Source of the DNA: Streptomyces sp. 1222.5 | GTDB lineage: Bacteria; Actinomycetota; Actinomycetes; Streptomycetales; Streptomycetaceae | Assembly: GCF_900105245.1 (NCBI RefSeq) | Contig: NZ_FNSZ01000001.1 | Coordinates: 6,756,001 to 6,820,000, forward strand | Direction of reading: 5' to 3' | DNA: 64,000 nucleotides | Shown: in pieces, positions 16,865 to 25,167 of the stretch | How positions within the stretch are numbered: the stretch's first letter is position 1 | Layout of the letters: every line of letters starts with the position of its first letter | Translations under genes and position numbers: made by a program | Notes under the pieces: model-generated | What the model was told of the DNA's origin: nothing | Database searches by the model: none | The model's input: only the letters and a program-made list of their open reading frames with translations

Positions 16865-18540
16865 CCGCCCCCCGGTACGCCGACCGCCCCTGGCTGGCCC
16901 TCCTCGACGACGCCCAGCGCGCCCCCGTGGAGCCGGCCGACTCCCTTCTGCACGCCCTGCGCGACGCGGTCGAGGCGACCCCCGACCGGACCTTCCTCGC
17001 CTACTTCGACGCCCGGCTCGACTACCGCGAGGTGGACGAGCTGAGCGACGGCGTGGCGGCCCATCTCGTCGCGCGCGGGCTGGAGCGCGGCGACCGGGTG
17101 GCCGTCCTGCTGCAGAACTCCCCGCACTTCGTGCTGGCGCTGCTCGGCGCCTGGAAGGCGGGCGCGACCGTCGTCCCGGTCAACCCCATGTACAAGGCGG
17201 GCGAGGTCGCCCATGTCCTGCGGGACGCCGAGGTGTCCGCACTGATCTGCTCGGACCGGGCCTGGGAGTCGTACCTCCGGCAGACCGCGGCCGACTCGCC
17301 GGTGCGGATCGTGCTCACCGGCTGCGAACTGGACTTCCAGACCCGCGGCGACGCACGGGTGCTCACCTTCGAGCGGCTGCCGAAGCCCCCGGACACCGAC
17401 GACCTCGTGGCGGTCGCCCGGCAGGGCGGCCGGGCACCCGGGGGCCGCACCCCGCGCCCCGACGACATCGCCCTGATCAGCTACACCTCGGGCACCAGCG
17501 GCGCCCCCAAGGGCGCCACCAACACGCACGGCAACATCATGCACAACGCCGAGCGCCAGCGGACCGGGCTCGACCTGCCCGACGCCCCCGTCTACTACGC
17601 GCTCGCGCCGCTCTTCCACATCACCGGCATGGTCTGCCAGCTCGGCGCCTGCCTGAACAGCGCGGGCACCCTGGTCCTCGCCTACCGCTTCGACCCCGGC
17701 GTCGTCCTGGAGGCGTTCGCCGAGCACCGCCCGCACTACACGGTCGGCCCGTCGACCGCCTACATGGCGCTCGCCGCCCACCCGGACGTCACCCGCGAGC
17801 ACTTCACCTCCTTCGTGAACATCTCCTCGGGCGGCGCTCCCGTGCCGCCGGCCCTGGTGGACCGGTTCCGCGAGCGCTTCGGGCCGTACATCCGGGTCGG
17901 CTACGGCCTCACCGAGTGCACCGCCCCCTGCGCCTCCGTCCCGCCCGGTCTGGAGGCCCCCGTCGACCCCGTCTCCGGGACGCTGTCCGTAGGCCTGCCC
18001 GGCGCCGACACCGTCGTGCGCATCCTGGACGAGCGCGGCGCGGAGGTGCCGTTCGGCGAGCAGGGCGAGATCGTCGTACGGGGACCCCAGGTGGTCCCCG
18101 GCTACTGGCGGCGCCCCGAGGCCACCGCCGAGACCTTCCCGGACGGGGAGCTGCGCACCGGCGACATCGGGTTCATGGACGAGCGGGGCTGGCTGTACGT
18201 CGTCGACCGCAAGAAGGACATGATCAACGCGTCCGGCTTCAAGGTGTGGCCGCGCGAGGTGGAGGACGTCCTGTACACGCACCCCGCGGTGCGCGAGGCG
18301 GCCGTCGTCGGCGTCCCCGACGGCTACCGTGGGGAGACCGTCAAGGCCTATATCAGCCTCCGTCCGGGCGCCGCGACGGACCCGGACGAACTCTCGGAGT
18401 ACTGCAAGGAGAGACTGGCCGCCTACAAGTACCCGAGGCAGGTGGAGATCCTGCCCGACTTGCCGAAGACGGCGAGTGGGAAGATCCTCCGTCGGGAACT
18501 GCGTTCCCGCGCGCAAGACGACAACGACGCCGGTCAGTAG
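16861..18540 (+). CDS. Acyl-CoA synthetase (AMP-binding, ANL superfamily)
   Basis: A 559-aa ligase that activates a carboxylic acid to acyl-AMP and then acyl-CoA. The P-loop is YTSGTSGAPKGA, the A5 motif GYGLTECTAP, the hinge RTGDIGFMDERGWLYVVDRKKDMI, and the catalytic lysine motif PKTASGKILRREL near the C-terminus. It starts at ATG 16861 inside the stop of the SDR gene. It probably activates the substrate of the local catabolic group. Chain length cannot be assigned. Confidence 0.92.
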   Translation: MTAPRYADRPWLALLDDAQRAPVEPADSLLHALRDAVEATPDRTFLAYFDARLDYREVDELSDGVAAHLVARGLERGDRVAVLLQNSPHFVLALLGAWKAGATVVPVNPMYKAGEVAHVLRDAEVSALICSDRAWESYLRQTAADSPVRIVLTGCELDFQTRGDARVLTFERLPKPPDTDDLVAVARQGGRAPGGRTPRPDDIALISYTSGTSGAPKGATNTHGNIMHNAERQRTGLDLPDAPVYYALAPLFHITGMVCQLGACLNSAGTLVLAYRFDPGVVLEAFAEHRPHYTVGPSTAYMALAAHPDVTREHFTSFVNISSGGAPVPPALVDRFRERFGPYIRVGYGLTECTAPCASVPPGLEAPVDPVSGTLSVGLPGADTVVRILDERGAEVPFGEQGEIVVRGPQVVPGYWRRPEATAETFPDGELRTGDIGFMDERGWLYVVDRKKDMINASGFKVWPREVEDVLYTHPAVREAAVVGVPDGYRGETVKAYISLRPGAATDPDELSEYCKERLAAYKYPRQVEILPDLPKTASGKILRRELRSRAQDDNDAGQ

Positions 18541-18557
18541 GCGACGAGGAAAGGCAG

Positions 18558-19160
18558 GTGGCGGCAGTGCCCAGGACGACGGACGGAGACGGGACGCCCG
18601 TTCCGCAGCGGCTGCTGGCCGCCGCCACCCGGCTCTTCGCGGAGCAGGGTTACGACCGCACCTCGGTGCAGGAGATCGTCGAGGCGGCAGGCGTCACCAA
18701 GGGGGCGCTGTACCACTACTTCGGCTCCAAGGACGACCTCCTGCACGAGGTGTACGCGCGCATGCTCCGCGTCCAGCAGGAGCGGCTGGACGCCCTCGCG
18801 GACGCCGACGAGCCGGTGGAGAAGCGGCTCAGAGCCGCGGCGGCGGACGTCGTCGTCACCACCATCGAGCACCTCGACGACGCGATGATCTTCTTCCGCT
18901 CGATGCACCAGCTGAGCCCGGAGAAGAACAAGCAGGTCCGCGCCGAGCGCCGCCGCTACCACGAACGGTTCCGCGCCCTCGTGGAGGAGGGCCAGAAGGC
19001 GGGCGTCTTCTCCACGGCGACCCCGGCCGACCTGGTCGTGGACTACCACTTCGGCTCCGTCCACCACCTGTCGACCTGGTACCGCCCCGACGGCCCCCTC
19101 ACCCCCCAGCAGGTCGCCGACCACCTCGCCGACCTGCTGCTGCGGGCGCTGCGGCCGTAG
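18558..19160 (+). CDS. TetR-family repressor of the acyl-CoA catabolic group
   Basis: A 200-aa TetR protein with the HTH in SVQEIVEAAGVTKGALYHYFGSKDDLL. The C-terminal domain resembles FadR/KstR2-type sensors of acyl-CoA. GTG 18558 is placed about 7 nt after GAGGAAAGG; GTG 18567 is an alternative. It is the third gene of the SDR operon. It probably binds the matched palindromes at 16019-16040 and 21504-21521 that precede the two divergent halves of the group. Confidence 0.87.
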   Translation: MAAVPRTTDGDGTPVPQRLLAAATRLFAEQGYDRTSVQEIVEAAGVTKGALYHYFGSKDDLLHEVYARMLRVQQERLDALADADEPVEKRLRAAAADVVVTTIEHLDDAMIFFRSMHQLSPEKNKQVRAERRRYHERFRALVEEGQKAGVFSTATPADLVVDYHFGSVHHLSTWYRPDGPLTPQQVADHLADLLLRALRP

Positions 19161-19175
19161 GACCGCCCGGCACGA

Positions 19176-19209
19176 GCGAGGGGCGGCCGCGCCTGCGGCC
19201 GCCCCTCGC
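19176..19209. terminator. Bidirectional terminator between convergent genes
   Basis: GCGAGGGGCGGCCGC-GCCT-GCGGCCGCCCCTCGC is a perfect 15-bp stem between the TetR stop (19160) and the stop of the convergent dehydrogenase (19220). Confidence 0.8.
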
Positions 19210-19219
19210 GCACGTGCGC

Positions 19220-20434
19220 CTACAGGTACTTCTTCAACTCCCGCCGCGCCAGCGACCGCTGGTGCACCTCGTCCGGGCCGTCGGCGAGCATCAGCGTGCG
19301 GGCGCTCGCGTACAGCTCCGCCAGCGGGAAGTCCTGGCTCACGCCGCCCGCTCCGTGCAGCTGGATCGCGCGGTCCAGGATGCCGACCACCGCACGCGGA
19401 GTGGCGATCTTGATCGCCTGGATCTCCGTGTGGGCGCCCTTGTTGCCGACCGTGTCCATCAGCCAGGCCGTCTTCAGCACCAGCAGCCGCAGCTGTTCGA
19501 CGGTGACCCGCGCGTCGGCGATCCAGTTCTGCACGACGCCCTGCTGGGCCAGCGCCTTGCCGAACGCGGTGCGCGAGACGGCCCGTCGGCACATCAGCTC
19601 GATGGCCCGCTCGGCCATGCCGATCAGCCGCATGCAGTGGTGGATCCGGCCCGGCCCGAGCCGCGCCTGGGCGATGGCGAAGCCGCCGCCCTCCTCGCCG
19701 ATCAGGTTCGTGACGGGTACGCGGGCGTGGTCGAAGACCACCTCGGCGTGGCCGCCGTGGGAGTGGTCCTCGTAGCCGAAGACCTGCATCGCGCGCCGCA
19801 CGGTGACGCCGGGGGTGTCGCGCGGGACCAGGATCATGGACTGCTGGCGGCGGATGTCCGCGCCGTCCGGGTCCGTCTTGCCCATCACGATGAAGACCTT
19901 GCAGTCCGGGTTCATCGCCCCGGAGATGTACCACTTGCGGCCGGTGACGACGTACTCGTCGCCGTCCCGCTCGATGTGCGTGGTGATGTTCGTGGCGTCC
20001 GAGGAGGCCACGTCCGGCTCGGTCATCGCGAACGCTGAGCGGATCTCGCCGGCCAGCAGCGGCTCCAGCCACTGCTTCTTCTGCCGCTCGTCGGCGAACT
20101 GCGCCAGCACCTCCATGTTCCCGGTGTCGGGCGCGGCGCAGTTCGTCGCCGTGGGCGCGAGGTGCGGGGAGCGGCCGGTGATCTCGGCGAGCGGCGCGTA
20201 CTGGAGGTTCGTCAGCCCGGCACCGTACTCGGTGTCGGGCAGGAAGAGGTTCCACAGCCCCTGCCTGCGTGCCTCCGCCTTCAGCTCCCCGACCACGGCC
20301 GGGGTGTCCCACGGCGAGGCCAGCGCGGCCCGCTGCTCCTCGGCGACCGGCTCGGCCGGGTACACGTACTCGTCCATGAAGGCGAGGAGCCTGGCCCGCA
20401 GTTCCTCGGTGCGCGCGTCGAACGCGAAGTCCAT
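19220..20434 (-). CDS. ACAD10/11-type acyl-CoA dehydrogenase family protein
   Basis: A 404-aa flavoprotein of the acyl-CoA dehydrogenase superfamily, with AMTEPDVASSDATNI and GRKWYISGAMNPDCK as substrate/FAD segments. The usual YEGT catalytic-base motif is replaced by LADGPDEVHQ, with Asp385 at the glutamate position, as in the ACAD10/ACAD11/LvaC group. It follows the phosphotransferase gene with a 6-bp gap. In eukaryotic ACAD10/11 the same two domains are fused and act on phosphorylated 4-hydroxyacyl-CoA. A like reaction is inferred here. Confidence 0.85.
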   Translation of the reverse strand: MDFAFDARTEELRARLLAFMDEYVYPAEPVAEEQRAALASPWDTPAVVGELKAEARRQGLWNLFLPDTEYGAGLTNLQYAPLAEITGRSPHLAPTATNCAAPDTGNMEVLAQFADERQKKQWLEPLLAGEIRSAFAMTEPDVASSDATNITTHIERDGDEYVVTGRKWYISGAMNPDCKVFIVMGKTDPDGADIRRQQSMILVPRDTPGVTVRRAMQVFGYEDHSHGGHAEVVFDHARVPVTNLIGEEGGGFAIAQARLGPGRIHHCMRLIGMAERAIELMCRRAVSRTAFGKALAQQGVVQNWIADARVTVEQLRLLVLKTAWLMDTVGNKGAHTEIQAIKIATPRAVVGILDRAIQLHGAGGVSQDFPLAELYASARTLMLADGPDEVHQRSLARRELKKYL

Positions 20435-20440
20435 GTCGGG

Positions 20441-21463
20441 TCAGCCTTCCTGAAGAGTGGTCAGTCCGTGGTCGATGAAGACGGGCACGAGCTCGCCGAT
20501 CCGGTCGAAGCCGCGGCCGACCGTCTGGCCGAGCGTGTACCGGTAGTGGATGCCCTCCAGGATCACGGCGAGCTTGAACCAGGCGAACGCCTCGTACCAG
20601 GAGACGGCGGAGACGTCGCGCCCCGAGCGCGCGGCGTACCGCTCGACCAGCTCCCGCGGGGAGGGGTGGCCCGGCGCCTCGGCGGTGGTGGAGACCGGGG
20701 AGTGGGGCGTGCCGAGCGGCCGGCTGTACATCACCAGCAGACCGAGGTCGGTCAGCGGGTCGCCGAGGGTCGACATCTCCCAGTCGAGGACCGCCTTGAT
20801 CTCGTCGTCGTCCCCGATCAGGACGTTGTCCAGCCGGTAGTCGCCGTGGACGACGGTGGGGGCGGGGGAGGCGGGCAGCTCCCGGCCGAGCGCCGCGTGC
20901 AGTTCGTCGATGCCGGGCAGCTCGCGGTTGCGGGAGGCGTCCAGCTGCTTGCCCCAGCGGCGCAGCTGCCGGTCCAGGAATCCCTCGGGGCGGCCGAAGT
21001 CCGCGAGCCCCACCTCGGCGGGGTCCACAGCGTGCAGCTCGACCAGCGTGTCCACGAGGGACAGCACCGCGTTTCGGGTGCGCTCCTCACCGAGCGGCGC
21101 GAGCTGCTGGGCGGTGCGGTACGGGGTGCCCTCGACGAACTCCATGACGTAGAACGGCGCCCCGAGCACCTCCTCGTCCTCGCAGAGCAGCACCGGGCGC
21201 GGCACCGGCACCCGGGTGGGGTGCAGGGCGTCGATCACGCGGTGCTCGCGCTTCATGTCGTGCGCGGTGGCCAGGACATGGCCGAGCGGCGGCCGTCGTA
21301 CGACCCATCGGGAGGTGCCGTCGGAGAGCGCGTAGGTGAGGTTCGACCGTCCGCCCTCGATCAGCCGGCCGGTCAGCGGGCCGGTGACCAGACCGGGGCG
21401 CTCGCGGTCGAGCAGGGCGCGCAGCCGGTCCAGGTCGAGTCCGGGCGGGTGGTCGGCGCTCAT
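20441..21463 (-). CDS. APH-type phosphotransferase (LvaA/ACAD11 kinase-domain-like)
   Basis: A 340-aa protein kinase-like phosphotransferase. The catalytic loop is HGDYRLDNVL and the Mg-binding loop LDWEMSTLGDP. It lacks other antibiotic-resistance context and is co-transcribed with an ACAD10/11-type dehydrogenase. By analogy it phosphorylates the hydroxyl of a hydroxyacyl-CoA rather than an aminoglycoside. ATG 21463 has a TAGGAG ribosome site, with the operator 41 bp upstream. Confidence 0.85.
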   Translation of the reverse strand: MSADHPPGLDLDRLRALLDRERPGLVTGPLTGRLIEGGRSNLTYALSDGTSRWVVRRPPLGHVLATAHDMKREHRVIDALHPTRVPVPRPVLLCEDEEVLGAPFYVMEFVEGTPYRTAQQLAPLGEERTRNAVLSLVDTLVELHAVDPAEVGLADFGRPEGFLDRQLRRWGKQLDASRNRELPGIDELHAALGRELPASPAPTVVHGDYRLDNVLIGDDDEIKAVLDWEMSTLGDPLTDLGLLVMYSRPLGTPHSPVSTTAEAPGHPSPRELVERYAARSGRDVSAVSWYEAFAWFKLAVILEGIHYRYTLGQTVGRGFDRIGELVPVFIDHGLTTLQEG

Positions 21464-21503
21464 ACGTCACTCCTACGAACGGGCGAACAAGACCCGACTC
21501 ATG

Positions 21504-21521
21504 ATGCCGACCGGTCGGTAT
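21504..21521. promoter_or_regulatory. TetR-type operator before the kinase-dehydrogenase operon
   Basis: ATGCCGACCGGTCGGTAT has a perfect 6+6 core (CCGACC/GGTCGG) extended by outer A-T pairs. On the minus strand it reads CTACATACCGAC followed by CGGT, matching the site at 16019-16040 in sequence and in orientation toward its gene. Confidence 0.8.
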
Positions 21522-21574
21522 GTAGTCCAGTACGTGTGCCGAACACGGCGCGAAACGTGACCGGAGCCACCATA

Positions 21575-21616
21575 GGCCGACGGCTCCCCGGCCGGTGTGC
21601 GGGGGAGCCGTCGGCC
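21575..21616. terminator. Stem-loop downstream of the His-rich gene
   Basis: Arms GGCCGACGGCTCCCC and GGGGAGCCGTCGGCC form a perfect 15-bp stem with a 12-nt loop, 25 nt past the stop of the minus-strand His-rich gene. Confidence 0.75.
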
Positions 21617-21640
21617 CTGCGTCGCGAAAGGGGCGGAGGG

Positions 21641-21940
21641 TCAGTGATCGTCCCAGTGGTCGCCGTGCTCGGCGTGCCGGTGCCCGTCGTGCAGGTAGTC
21701 GACGTGGTCCCCGTGCGGCACCTGGGCGTGGCCGCACTCGTCGTGGTGCACGTGCTCGTGACCGTCGTGCGTGGTGTGCCCGGCCGGTTCGCACTCGTCC
21801 CAGTGGCCCTCGTGCTCCCGGTGCAGATGGCCGTCGTGCGCGTAGTCGAGGTGGTCGCCGTGCGGTACGGCCGGATGTCCGCAGTCCGGGCCGTGGGCGT
21901 GCGTCCCGTGTTCGGTGTGTTCCTGGTGAAGGGCGGTCAT
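21641..21940 (-). CDS. Histidine-rich metal-binding-type small protein
   Basis: A 99-aa acidic protein with about a third His. It contains two tandem repeats of roughly 30 residues, each built as VPHGDHxDYxHDGHxHxEHxxHW, joined by Cys/His-rich linkers (DCGHP, DECGHA). There is no signal peptide or membrane segment. ATG 21940 has AAGGTGAG upstream. The composition suggests binding of Zn, Ni or Cu in the cytoplasm. No Zur- or Nur-type box was evident upstream. Functional assignment stops there. Confidence 0.75.
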   Translation of the reverse strand: MTALHQEHTEHGTHAHGPDCGHPAVPHGDHLDYAHDGHLHREHEGHWDECEPAGHTTHDGHEHVHHDECGHAQVPHGDHVDYLHDGHRHAEHGDHWDDH

Positions 21941-22054
21941 GGTGCTCACCTTCGAGGGGTACGGGGTGCTGACGACGGACAGGCTGTCACGCGAAAGCCG
22001 CATAGAGGGACATACCGGTTGCGTGGCGCACGAGTACCCCGGAGGGTCGAGGAC

Positions 22055-23002
22055 ATGAAGGGCATCAGCTACACCCGCTACGGCGGTCCCGAGGTGCTGG
22101 AGTACGGCGAGGTGCGCGACCCCAAGGTCGGCCCCGACCAGGTACTGGTCGAGGTGCGCGCCGCGGCCGTCAACCCGGTCGACTGGAAGTGCCGCGAGGG
22201 GTACCTGGACTCCGTCCTGGACGCCGTCTTCCCCGTCGTCCCCGGCTGGGACGTCAGCGGGGTGGTCGTCCGGCCCGGGCCCGCGGTCACCGAGTTCGCC
22301 GCCGGCGACGAGGTGATCGGATACGTCCGCGAGGACTTCCTGTCCCGGGGCACCTTCGCCGAGTACGTCGCCGCGCCCGTGCGCACGCTGGCCCGCAAAC
22401 CCCCGGGCCTGTCCTTCGAGGAGGCCGCCGGACTCCCGCTTGCCGGGCTCACCGCCTACCAGGTGCTGGTGAAGGCGCTGGAGGTCGGGCGCGGGGACAC
22501 GGTGCTGGTGCACGCGGCGGCCGGCGGGGTCGGCTCCCTCGCCGTGCAGATCGCCGCCCACCTCGGCGCCCGGGTGATCGGCACGGCGAGCGAACGCAAC
22601 CACGACTTCGTGCGCGGCCTCGGCGGCGAACCCGTCGCCTACGGGGACGGCCTGGCCGAACGGGTGCGCGCACTGGCCCCCGCGGGGGTCGACGCCGTCT
22701 TCGACACCATCGGCGGGGACACCCTCCGGACGTCCGCCGAACTGCTCGCCCCCGGGGGCCGCCTGGCGTCCATCGCCGACCCGGAGGTGCTCGGCCACGG
22801 CGGCCGGTACTGCTTCGTCCGCCCCGACGCCGAGGACCTGGCGACCCTCGCCGGGCTGGCGGAGCAGGGTGTCCTCACCGTCCACGTCGAGGAGACGTTC
22901 CCGCTGGAGCGCACGGCCGACGCCCACCGCCGCAACCAGGAGGGCAGCACCCGCGGCAAGATCGTCGTCACGGTCGACCGGACCACCGGCGACGCCCCCT
23001 AG
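22055..23002 (+). CDS. NADP-dependent quinone oxidoreductase-like MDR protein
   Basis: A 315-aa zinc-free medium-chain reductase. The N-terminal GroES-like domain includes AAAVNPVDWKCREG. The cofactor fold is marked VHAAAGGVGSLAVQIAAHLGARVIGTAS, and FDTIGGDTL follows. Zinc ligands of alcohol dehydrogenases are absent, which points to the quinone/enone reductase branch. ATG 22055 follows GGAGGGTCGAGG. Its stop overlaps the end of the convergent DUF202 gene by 4 bp. Confidence 0.88.
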   Translation: MKGISYTRYGGPEVLEYGEVRDPKVGPDQVLVEVRAAAVNPVDWKCREGYLDSVLDAVFPVVPGWDVSGVVVRPGPAVTEFAAGDEVIGYVREDFLSRGTFAEYVAAPVRTLARKPPGLSFEEAAGLPLAGLTAYQVLVKALEVGRGDTVLVHAAAGGVGSLAVQIAAHLGARVIGTASERNHDFVRGLGGEPVAYGDGLAERVRALAPAGVDAVFDTIGGDTLRTSAELLAPGGRLASIADPEVLGHGGRYCFVRPDAEDLATLAGLAEQGVLTVHVEETFPLERTADAHRRNQEGSTRGKIVVTVDRTTGDAP

Positions 23003-23310
23003 ACCACCAGCACGGCCGCGCACACGGCCGTCGCCACCGCGCACAGCACCGCCGCGGCCGCGTGCCGGGGGGTGAACGCGGGCGGCGGGGTGCCGGCCGA
23101 GAGCGTGCGGATGCGGTGATGGGCCACACCGAGGAAGCCGAGCCACAGGGCACAGCACACCGCGCCCATCACCACCCCGGTCGCCGACCCGTCACGCAGC
23201 GCGGTCCGTACCGCGAGGACGGCGGCCACGGCGGCGGACAGGGTGGTACGGCGCCAGGCCAGACGCGTGCGCTCCGGCTGGAGCCCCGGGTCCCGGCCCG
23301 CCGTGCTCAC
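22999..23310 (-). CDS. DUF202-family membrane protein (second of pair)
   Basis: A 103-aa inner-membrane protein with the DUF202 start motif QPERTRLAWRRTTL and three hydrophobic helices. The GTG start at 23310 overlaps the stop of the preceding YidH-like gene (GTGA), so both are translated together. The function of the family is unknown. Confidence 0.83.
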   Translation of the reverse strand: MSTAGRDPGLQPERTRLAWRRTTLSAAVAAVLAVRTALRDGSATGVVMGAVCCALWLGFLGVAHHRIRTLSAGTPPPAFTPRHAAAAVLCAVATAVCAAVLVV

Positions 23311-23699
23311 CCCTCCCATCCGACCAGCACCACCACGACCATCGCCACGGCGACCACCGCGACGACCAGGCTCAGCAGGGCCGGGAACCGGGACGCGGGC
23401 AGATCCTCGCCGCGCCGCATCGCCCGCTCGCAGCGCACCCAGTGGTTCAGCGCCCGCAGGGAACACAGCACACCGGCGCCCAGCAGCGCCAGCGCGAGAC
23501 CGACCCGCCAGCCCCAGCGCAGGTCCGGCAGGAACTGGTCCACCGCGAATCCGCCGCCGATCAGCGCGAGCGCCGTCCGCAGCCAGGCCAGGAAGGTGCG
23601 CTCGTTGGCCAGTGAGAACCGGTAGTCGGGCGTGCCACCCTCTTCCCGCACCTGCTCCGGCGCGAACCACAGCCGGATGTTGCGTACGAATTCGCTCAC
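23307..23699 (-). CDS. YidH/DUF202-family membrane protein (first of pair)
   Basis: A 130-aa inner-membrane protein. NERTFLAWLRTALALIGGGFAV is the DUF202 signature, and three transmembrane helices are visible. It is followed by a second DUF202 gene in a 4-bp overlap. Such pairs are widely conserved, but the biochemical role is not known. Confidence 0.87.
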   Translation of the reverse strand: MSEFVRNIRLWFAPEQVREEGGTPDYRFSLANERTFLAWLRTALALIGGGFAVDQFLPDLRWGWRVGLALALLGAGVLCSLRALNHWVRCERAMRRGEDLPASRFPALLSLVVAVVAVAMVVVVLVGWEG

Positions 23700-23720
23700 G
23701 CCGACGACCCTACCGGCGCC

Positions 23721-24236
23721 TCAGCCACCGGCCCGGAACGCCCGCAGCCGCTCATGGGCGGCCAGCCCGTCGGGCACCCACTCCCACTCGCCGAGCCGCC
23801 GCCCGACCTCCTCCTCGGACAGGAAGCCGTACCACTGGACCTCCTCGGCCTGGGGTTGTACGGGCAGCTCGCAGCGCACCTCGTACACCGCCGACCACCA
23901 GCTCTTCCCGGCCCCGTCGTCGTACAGGAACTTGAAGAGGAACGCCGGCCGGGGCAGTCCCCGCACGCCCAGCTCCTCCTCGGCCTCCCGCAGGGCCGCC
24001 TCGTCGTAGGACTCGCCCGCCCCGACGACCCCGCCGACGAACAGGTCGTACAGGGAGGGGAACACCAGCTTGCCGGCCGTGCGCCGGTGCACGAAGAGCC
24101 GGCCGGCCGCGTCCCGGGCCTGGACGAACACACAGCGGTGGCGCAGCCCGAGGGCGTACGCCTCGCCGCGCGGGCGCCGGTCGACGACCCGGTCGTGCTC
24201 GTCGACGATGTCGAGGATCTCGTCAGCGGGGTTCAT
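23721..24236 (-). CDS. NUDIX hydrolase (IDI/YfcD-like)
   Basis: A 171-aa protein with an intact Nudix box, GAGESYDEAALREAEEELG (GX5EX7REXXEEXG), at about residues 77-95. The N-terminal segment DEILDIVDEHDRVVDRRPR resembles YfcD-type enzymes related to isopentenyl-diphosphate isomerase. It is expected to hydrolyse a nucleoside diphosphate derivative. ATG 24236 begins the conserved domain; ATG 24278 gives an unsupported extension. Confidence 0.87.
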   Translation of the reverse strand: MNPADEILDIVDEHDRVVDRRPRGEAYALGLRHRCVFVQARDAAGRLFVHRRTAGKLVFPSLYDLFVGGVVGAGESYDEAALREAEEELGVRGLPRPAFLFKFLYDDGAGKSWWSAVYEVRCELPVQPQAEEVQWYGFLSEEEVGRRLGEWEWVPDGLAAHERLRAFRAGG

Positions 24237-24258
24237 GCCCCCATCCAAGCAGCCGGGT

Positions 24259-25167
24259 TCAGCGCCGCTGTAGGTCACCGCGGCGCGTCTCCGGGGTGCC
24301 GCAGGGCATCGCCGGGTGCAGACCGAGCAGGACGATGCCGGTGACGACGGCCGCGAGCCCGGCCGCCTCCCAGGCCAGCGCCCCGGTGTCGGTGCGCAGC
24401 CGGTCCCCGAGGAAGCCCACCCCGCACAGGATCCCGGCGAGCGGCTCCGCCGCGGTGAGCGCGGGCAGCGACATGCGCAGCGGCGCGGTCTCGAACGCGC
24501 TCTGCACCAGGATCAGCCCGCTGACGCCGCACGCCAGCACACCGTAGGGCTGCCAGCCGGTGAGCAGCTCGGTGAAGCCGCCGTCGGAGAACAGCGTGCC
24601 GCTGACCCGGGTCAGCGCGTCCTGCACCCCGTACAGCAGCCCGGCGGCGGTGGCCAGCAGGACCGGCCCCCAGTTGAGCCGGGAGCGCTTGCCGTACGTC
24701 GTCAGGACGAGCGCGGCGCCCACCATGGCACCGATGATCAGCCAGTGCCGCAGCGGATCGTCCACGGCGCTGCCGCCGCGCGGTTCGCCGGCCATGATGA
24801 ACGTGCTCACGCCGCCCGCGAGCAGCAGCAGACCGGCCCAGCCCTGGCGGCCGAGCGGCTGTCTGGTCTGGTGGCGGGAGAGGGCGAGCGCGAACAGCAG
24901 GTTGGTCGCGAGGAGCGGCTCGACCAGGGAGATCTCCCCCTTGCCGAGGGCGATCGCGCCGAGAACCATGCCGGCCACCATCAGGCCGAGCCCGCCCAGC
25001 CAGCGCGGCACCCGCATCAGGTCCAGCAGCAGCCGGAACGACAGGTAGTCGCTCAGCGGTGCATTCTGCGCCGCGTTCTGCTGGAGCACGAAGCCGAAGC
25101 CAAGACAGCAGGCAGCACTCACGGCGAGAAGGAGAACCAGAACGGACACGCTGCGTACCTCGATCAT
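24259..25167 (-). CDS. DMT/EamA-like membrane transporter
   Basis: A 302-aa integral membrane protein with nine to ten hydrophobic helices. It starts at ATG 25167 (MIEVRSVSVLVLLLAVSA); longer in-frame starts add non-conserved arginine-rich sequence. Features such as GEISLVEPLLATNLLFAL and ALTAAEPLAGILCGVGFLGD are typical of the DMT superfamily. It lies 22 bp ahead of the NUDIX gene and is possibly co-transcribed with it. The substrate is unknown. Confidence 0.82.
   Translation of the reverse strand: MIEVRSVSVLVLLLAVSAACCLGFGFVLQQNAAQNAPLSDYLSFRLLLDLMRVPRWLGGLGLMVAGMVLGAIALGKGEISLVEPLLATNLLFALALSRHQTRQPLGRQGWAGLLLLAGGVSTFIMAGEPRGGSAVDDPLRHWLIIGAMVGAALVLTTYGKRSRLNWGPVLLATAAGLLYGVQDALTRVSGTLFSDGGFTELLTGWQPYGVLACGVSGLILVQSAFETAPLRMSLPALTAAEPLAGILCGVGFLGDRLRTDTGALAWEAAGLAAVVTGIVLLGLHPAMPCGTPETRRGDLQRR

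Noticed and set aside
20441..21463. Aminoglycoside resistance gene
   Set aside because: The APH fold is present, but the gene is operonic with an ACAD10/11-type dehydrogenase, and catabolic kinases share this fold.
21941..22054. Zur or Nur box controlling the His-rich gene
   Set aside because: No palindrome resembling a Fur-family box was seen in the upstream 114 bp.
20162..23002. 946-aa plus-strand frame running into the MDR reductase
   Set aside because: Only the part from ATG 22055 shows a protein family; the rest is the antisense of the dehydrogenase, kinase and His-rich genes.
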